From Acidobacteriota bacterium (GTDB taxonomy: Bacteria > Acidobacteriota > Blastocatellia > Pyrinomonadales > Pyrinomonadaceae), in contig JAEWFC010000015.1 of assembly GCA_023389035.1 (NCBI GenBank), forward strand, positions 62,001 through 126,000: 64,000 bases of DNA, read 5' to 3'. The notes beneath the pieces are model-generated. The model made no database searches and was not told the origin of the DNA. It worked only from the letters and a program-made list of their open reading frames with translations. The translations under genes and the position numbers were made by a program. This document shows positions 61,999 to 64,000 of this stretch, one piece after another. Position 1 is the first letter of the stretch; the number at the start of each line of letters is the position of its first letter.

Positions 61999-62144
61999 GT
62001 GAACACGACCAGCAGATAACGGAATCGGAAATGACGGCTAGAAGGACGATACTCGCCGACGGCCGTTATCTGATCTATTTCGAGTTCGATGACGAAGAGC
62101 AATCGCACACCGACGAGCGAGCGGTAGAGCAAGAGAATGTCTGA
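61995..62144 (+). CDS. 49-residue conserved-looking small protein between galE and galT
   Basis: A short gene whose ATG overlaps the galE stop (ATGA) and whose stop overlaps the galT start by 8 bases. The protein is acidic (SEHDQQITESEMTARRTI, then DGRYLIYFEFDDEEQ). Both overlaps suggest real translation between two enzymes of the Leloir pathway. I recall similar short TARRTI...DGRYLIY proteins in Acidobacteria but cannot assign a function; a small assembly or regulatory factor is a guess. Confidence 0.7.
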   Translation: MSEHDQQITESEMTARRTILADGRYLIYFEFDDEEQSHTDERAVEQENV

Positions 62145-63117
62145 ATTACGCTATAACCCGCTGCTCGGCGAATGGCTGGTGACGGCGACGCACCGGCAGG
62201 AACGCACATTCCTGCCGCCTGCTGGATTTTGCCCCTTGTGCCCGACCCTGCCGGGCGGCTTCCCGACAGAGGTGCCGGAGCCGACTTACGAGATCGTCGC
62301 GTTCGAGAACCGTTTCCCAAGCTTGATGACCGATCCACCGGAGCCGGCGATAGCGGGAACCGGACTTTACCCGGTGGATCTCTCGCGAGGCGTGTGCGAA
62401 GTGATCCTCTATTCCCCCAACCACACAGCAACGCTTGCGACGGAACCTATTCAGCAGATCCAAAAGCTCGTTCGCGTGTGGCGTCACAGATTTGCCGAGC
62501 TTGATGCCCTGCCGTTTGTTGATCAAGTGTTTATCTTCGAGAACAAGGGCGAGGCGGTCGGTGTTACGCTGCATCATCCGCATGGGCAGATATACGCATA
62601 TCCCTTCATTCCGCCGGTGATAGCGAAAGAACTCCAGCAATCTGAAATTCATTTTTCAGCTAACGGTACATGCCTGATGTGCGACATCATTCAGGAGGAG
62701 CGGCGGTTCGAAGGACGGATTGTTGTCGAAAATGACAGTTTTATAGTTTACGTTCCGTTCTTCGCCAGGTACCCGTACGAAACACACATCGCATCAACTC
62801 GCCACCTGCAGTCGCTGCTCGACATGACGCAAAGCGAAGAGCAAGATCTTGCGGAGATAATGAAGGCGCTGCTCACGGCTTACGATCGTGTTTTTGACGT
62901 TTCGTTCCCTTACATCATGTCGATGCACCAGCGGCCGTCGGATGGCGGGAACTACGACCACTATCATTTTCACATCGAATTTAATCCGCCAATGCGGACG
63001 TCGAATAAGCTGAAATATCTTGCAGGAAGCGAGGTCGGTGCAGGAATGTTCATAAACGACACTCTACCCGAATCTACGGCGAAGGTGCTTCGGGATCTGA
63101 TCCACTCCGCGATATGA
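62137..63117 (+). CDS. galT: Galactose-1-phosphate uridylyltransferase
   Basis: A 326-residue HIT-superfamily enzyme. The active site HPHGQ lies in TLHHPHGQIYAYPF with the covalent His, CPLC and ENRFPSL are N-terminal zinc/substrate motifs, and the C-terminal DHYHFHIEF supplies further ligands. It swaps UMP between UDP-glucose and galactose 1-phosphate. It sits between the 49-residue gene and galK, with a four-base overlap to galK. Confidence 0.96.
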   Translation: MSELRYNPLLGEWLVTATHRQERTFLPPAGFCPLCPTLPGGFPTEVPEPTYEIVAFENRFPSLMTDPPEPAIAGTGLYPVDLSRGVCEVILYSPNHTATLATEPIQQIQKLVRVWRHRFAELDALPFVDQVFIFENKGEAVGVTLHHPHGQIYAYPFIPPVIAKELQQSEIHFSANGTCLMCDIIQEERRFEGRIVVENDSFIVYVPFFARYPYETHIASTRHLQSLLDMTQSEEQDLAEIMKALLTAYDRVFDVSFPYIMSMHQRPSDGGNYDHYHFHIEFNPPMRTSNKLKYLAGSEVGAGMFINDTLPESTAKVLRDLIHSAI

Positions 63118-64000
63118 CAGAACGGGACCGATTGATAGAGAGAATTCTTGTGGGCTGTGCCGATATGTCAGGCGGCCAGTCGCCGCGGCTCTTTCGAGCA
63201 CCGGGACGCGTCAATCTGATCGGCGAACATACGGACTATAACAACGGATTTGTGCTCCCGATGGCCATTGATCTGGAAACGATCGTCGCTGCAGTGCCGG
63301 GGGAAGGCAGCGAAGTGCGTGTGCGGGCTCTCGACGTCGAAGGCGAAGAGGCAGTTATTGATCTGGAAAGCGAAGGCACGAAACTCCGCGGGACATGGCT
63401 GGATTATGTCGAAGGTCCGATCCGAATGCTGCAAGAACGCGGTGCGAGACTGACCGGGGCGAATCTCGTTTTTGCGAGCAGTGTTCCGATCGGGTCGGGC
63501 CTGTCTTCGTCCGCCGCTCTTGAGATCTCCGTCTCGACGGCAATGCTCGGGATCAGCGGCGTTGAAATGGATCCGCTCGAGATCGCACTCGCAGCCCAGA
63601 AGGCCGAGCACGAATACGTAGGAACGAGATCGGGGCTGATGGACCAGCTCGCATCTGTCTTTGGTAAAGCGAGCCACGCACTCCTGATCGACTGCGAGAC
63701 GAACGATCGCGACGCTGTGGCTCTTGCGATCGGCGATACGTCGGTCGTAGTTTGCGATTCGAAGGTCAAGCATGAGCTCGCAAGCAGTGCTTATAACGAG
63801 CGGAGACGGGAATGCGAAGCTGCGGCTGCGTTTTTTAAGGTGAGCAGTCTGCGGAATGTAACGTTGGAAGACCTTCAGGCAGCACACGACGGCCTTTCAG
63901 AGGTTATCCGGCGACGGTGCAGGCATGTGATCACTGAGAACGATCGCACCCTTTCGGCCGCAGCAGCGTTTCGGGATTCGGACCTAGTGAAGATCGGTGA
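63114..64000 (+). CDS. galK: Galactokinase, cut by the window end
   Basis: The first 295 codons of a GHMP kinase; the rest lies beyond the window. The start overlaps the galT stop (ATGA). GRVNLIGEHTDYNNGF is the galactokinase signature, and PIGSGLSSSAALE the ATP-binding GHMP motif. RSGLMDQLASVFGK holds the catalytic Asp. It phosphorylates galactose to galactose 1-phosphate, completing the Leloir set galE/galT/galK in one operon. Confidence 0.95.
   Translation, partial: MTERDRLIERILVGCADMSGGQSPRLFRAPGRVNLIGEHTDYNNGFVLPMAIDLETIVAAVPGEGSEVRVRALDVEGEEAVIDLESEGTKLRGTWLDYVEGPIRMLQERGARLTGANLVFASSVPIGSGLSSSAALEISVSTAMLGISGVEMDPLEIALAAQKAEHEYVGTRSGLMDQLASVFGKASHALLIDCETNDRDAVALAIGDTSVVVCDSKVKHELASSAYNERRRECEAAAAFFKVSSLRNVTLEDLQAAHDGLSEVIRRRCRHVITENDRTLSAAAAFRDSDLVKIG

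Noticed and set aside
1..64000. tRNA, rRNA, riboswitch or replication origin
   Set aside because: No cloverleaf with the T-loop sequence, rRNA segment, known riboswitch core or DnaA-box cluster was recognised by reading; a covariance-model scan would be decisive.

Overview
The window looks like a chromosomal segment of an Acidobacteriota genome, most likely class Blastocatellia (subdivision 4). This is inferred from gene content, not from a marker gene: a reductase/AMP-ligase/ACP/acyltransferase megaenzyme like the ether-lipid enzyme ElbD, an ECF-sigma plus TPR-CHAT operon, many secreted peptidases (M16, M19, M28, S9, archaemetzincin), and palindrome-rich intergenic DNA. No rRNA, tRNA or CRISPR array was found. 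G+C is mid-50s % by eye, with a lower-G+C patch near 25.9-27.5 kb.

Layout. 1-535 is an intergenic mosaic of palindromic repeats ending in a terminator. 536-12.6 kb holds a dioxygenase/dipeptidase pair, a four-PAS GGDEF-EAL protein, a beta-lactamase-fold hydrolase with an S9 peptidase, an amino-acid permease with an FG-GAP-like secreted protein, and an NAD-dependent epimerase. 12.6-22.2 kb holds an M16 peptidase, a 41-residue prepilin-like gene, the 1474-residue ElbD-like enzyme, a scar of a second copy of its 5' end, and a LarA-like protein. 22.2-25.7 kb has a GxxExxY gene between inverted repeats, an M28 peptidase, a HAD phosphatase and an alpha/beta hydrolase. 25.9-27.5 kb is a patch of unrecognised small genes and a 42-bp repeat array. 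27.6-38.0 kb is housekeeping: coaD, an aminotransferase, a BMP-type nucleoside importer with thymidine phosphorylase, yacL-like/ispD/ispF, an SDR and radA.

38.2-41.9 kb is accessory: a possible nuclease gene, a gene truncated by an IS3-family element, a lone sigma-region-4 protein, and a second copy of the palindrome mosaic. 41.9-48.9 kb holds an HpcH-like aldolase, a PilZ protein, a bacilliredoxin, CYTH and PPK1, an L,D-transpeptidase and an archaemetzincin lipoprotein. 48.9-51.8 kb has a Y1 (IS200/RAYT-like) transposase between REP-like hairpins, then tsaE and nnrD/E. 52.1-57.3 kb is a self-contained transcription unit: sigma70-like promoter, ECF sigma factor, membrane protein with anti-sigma-like N-terminus, TPRs and a CHAT protease domain, an unrecognised 294-residue protein, and a strong terminator. 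57.5-64.0 kb is a galactose/galactofuranose cluster: glycosyltransferase, glf, a glycosidase-like protein, galE, a 49-residue gene, galT and galK (cut by the window end).

The best candidates for something new are the sigma/TPR-CHAT/unknown operon, the two-copy palindromic mosaic, the GxxExxY gene framed by inverted repeats, the micro-prepilin, and the IS-broken two-gene module at 38-40.8 kb.
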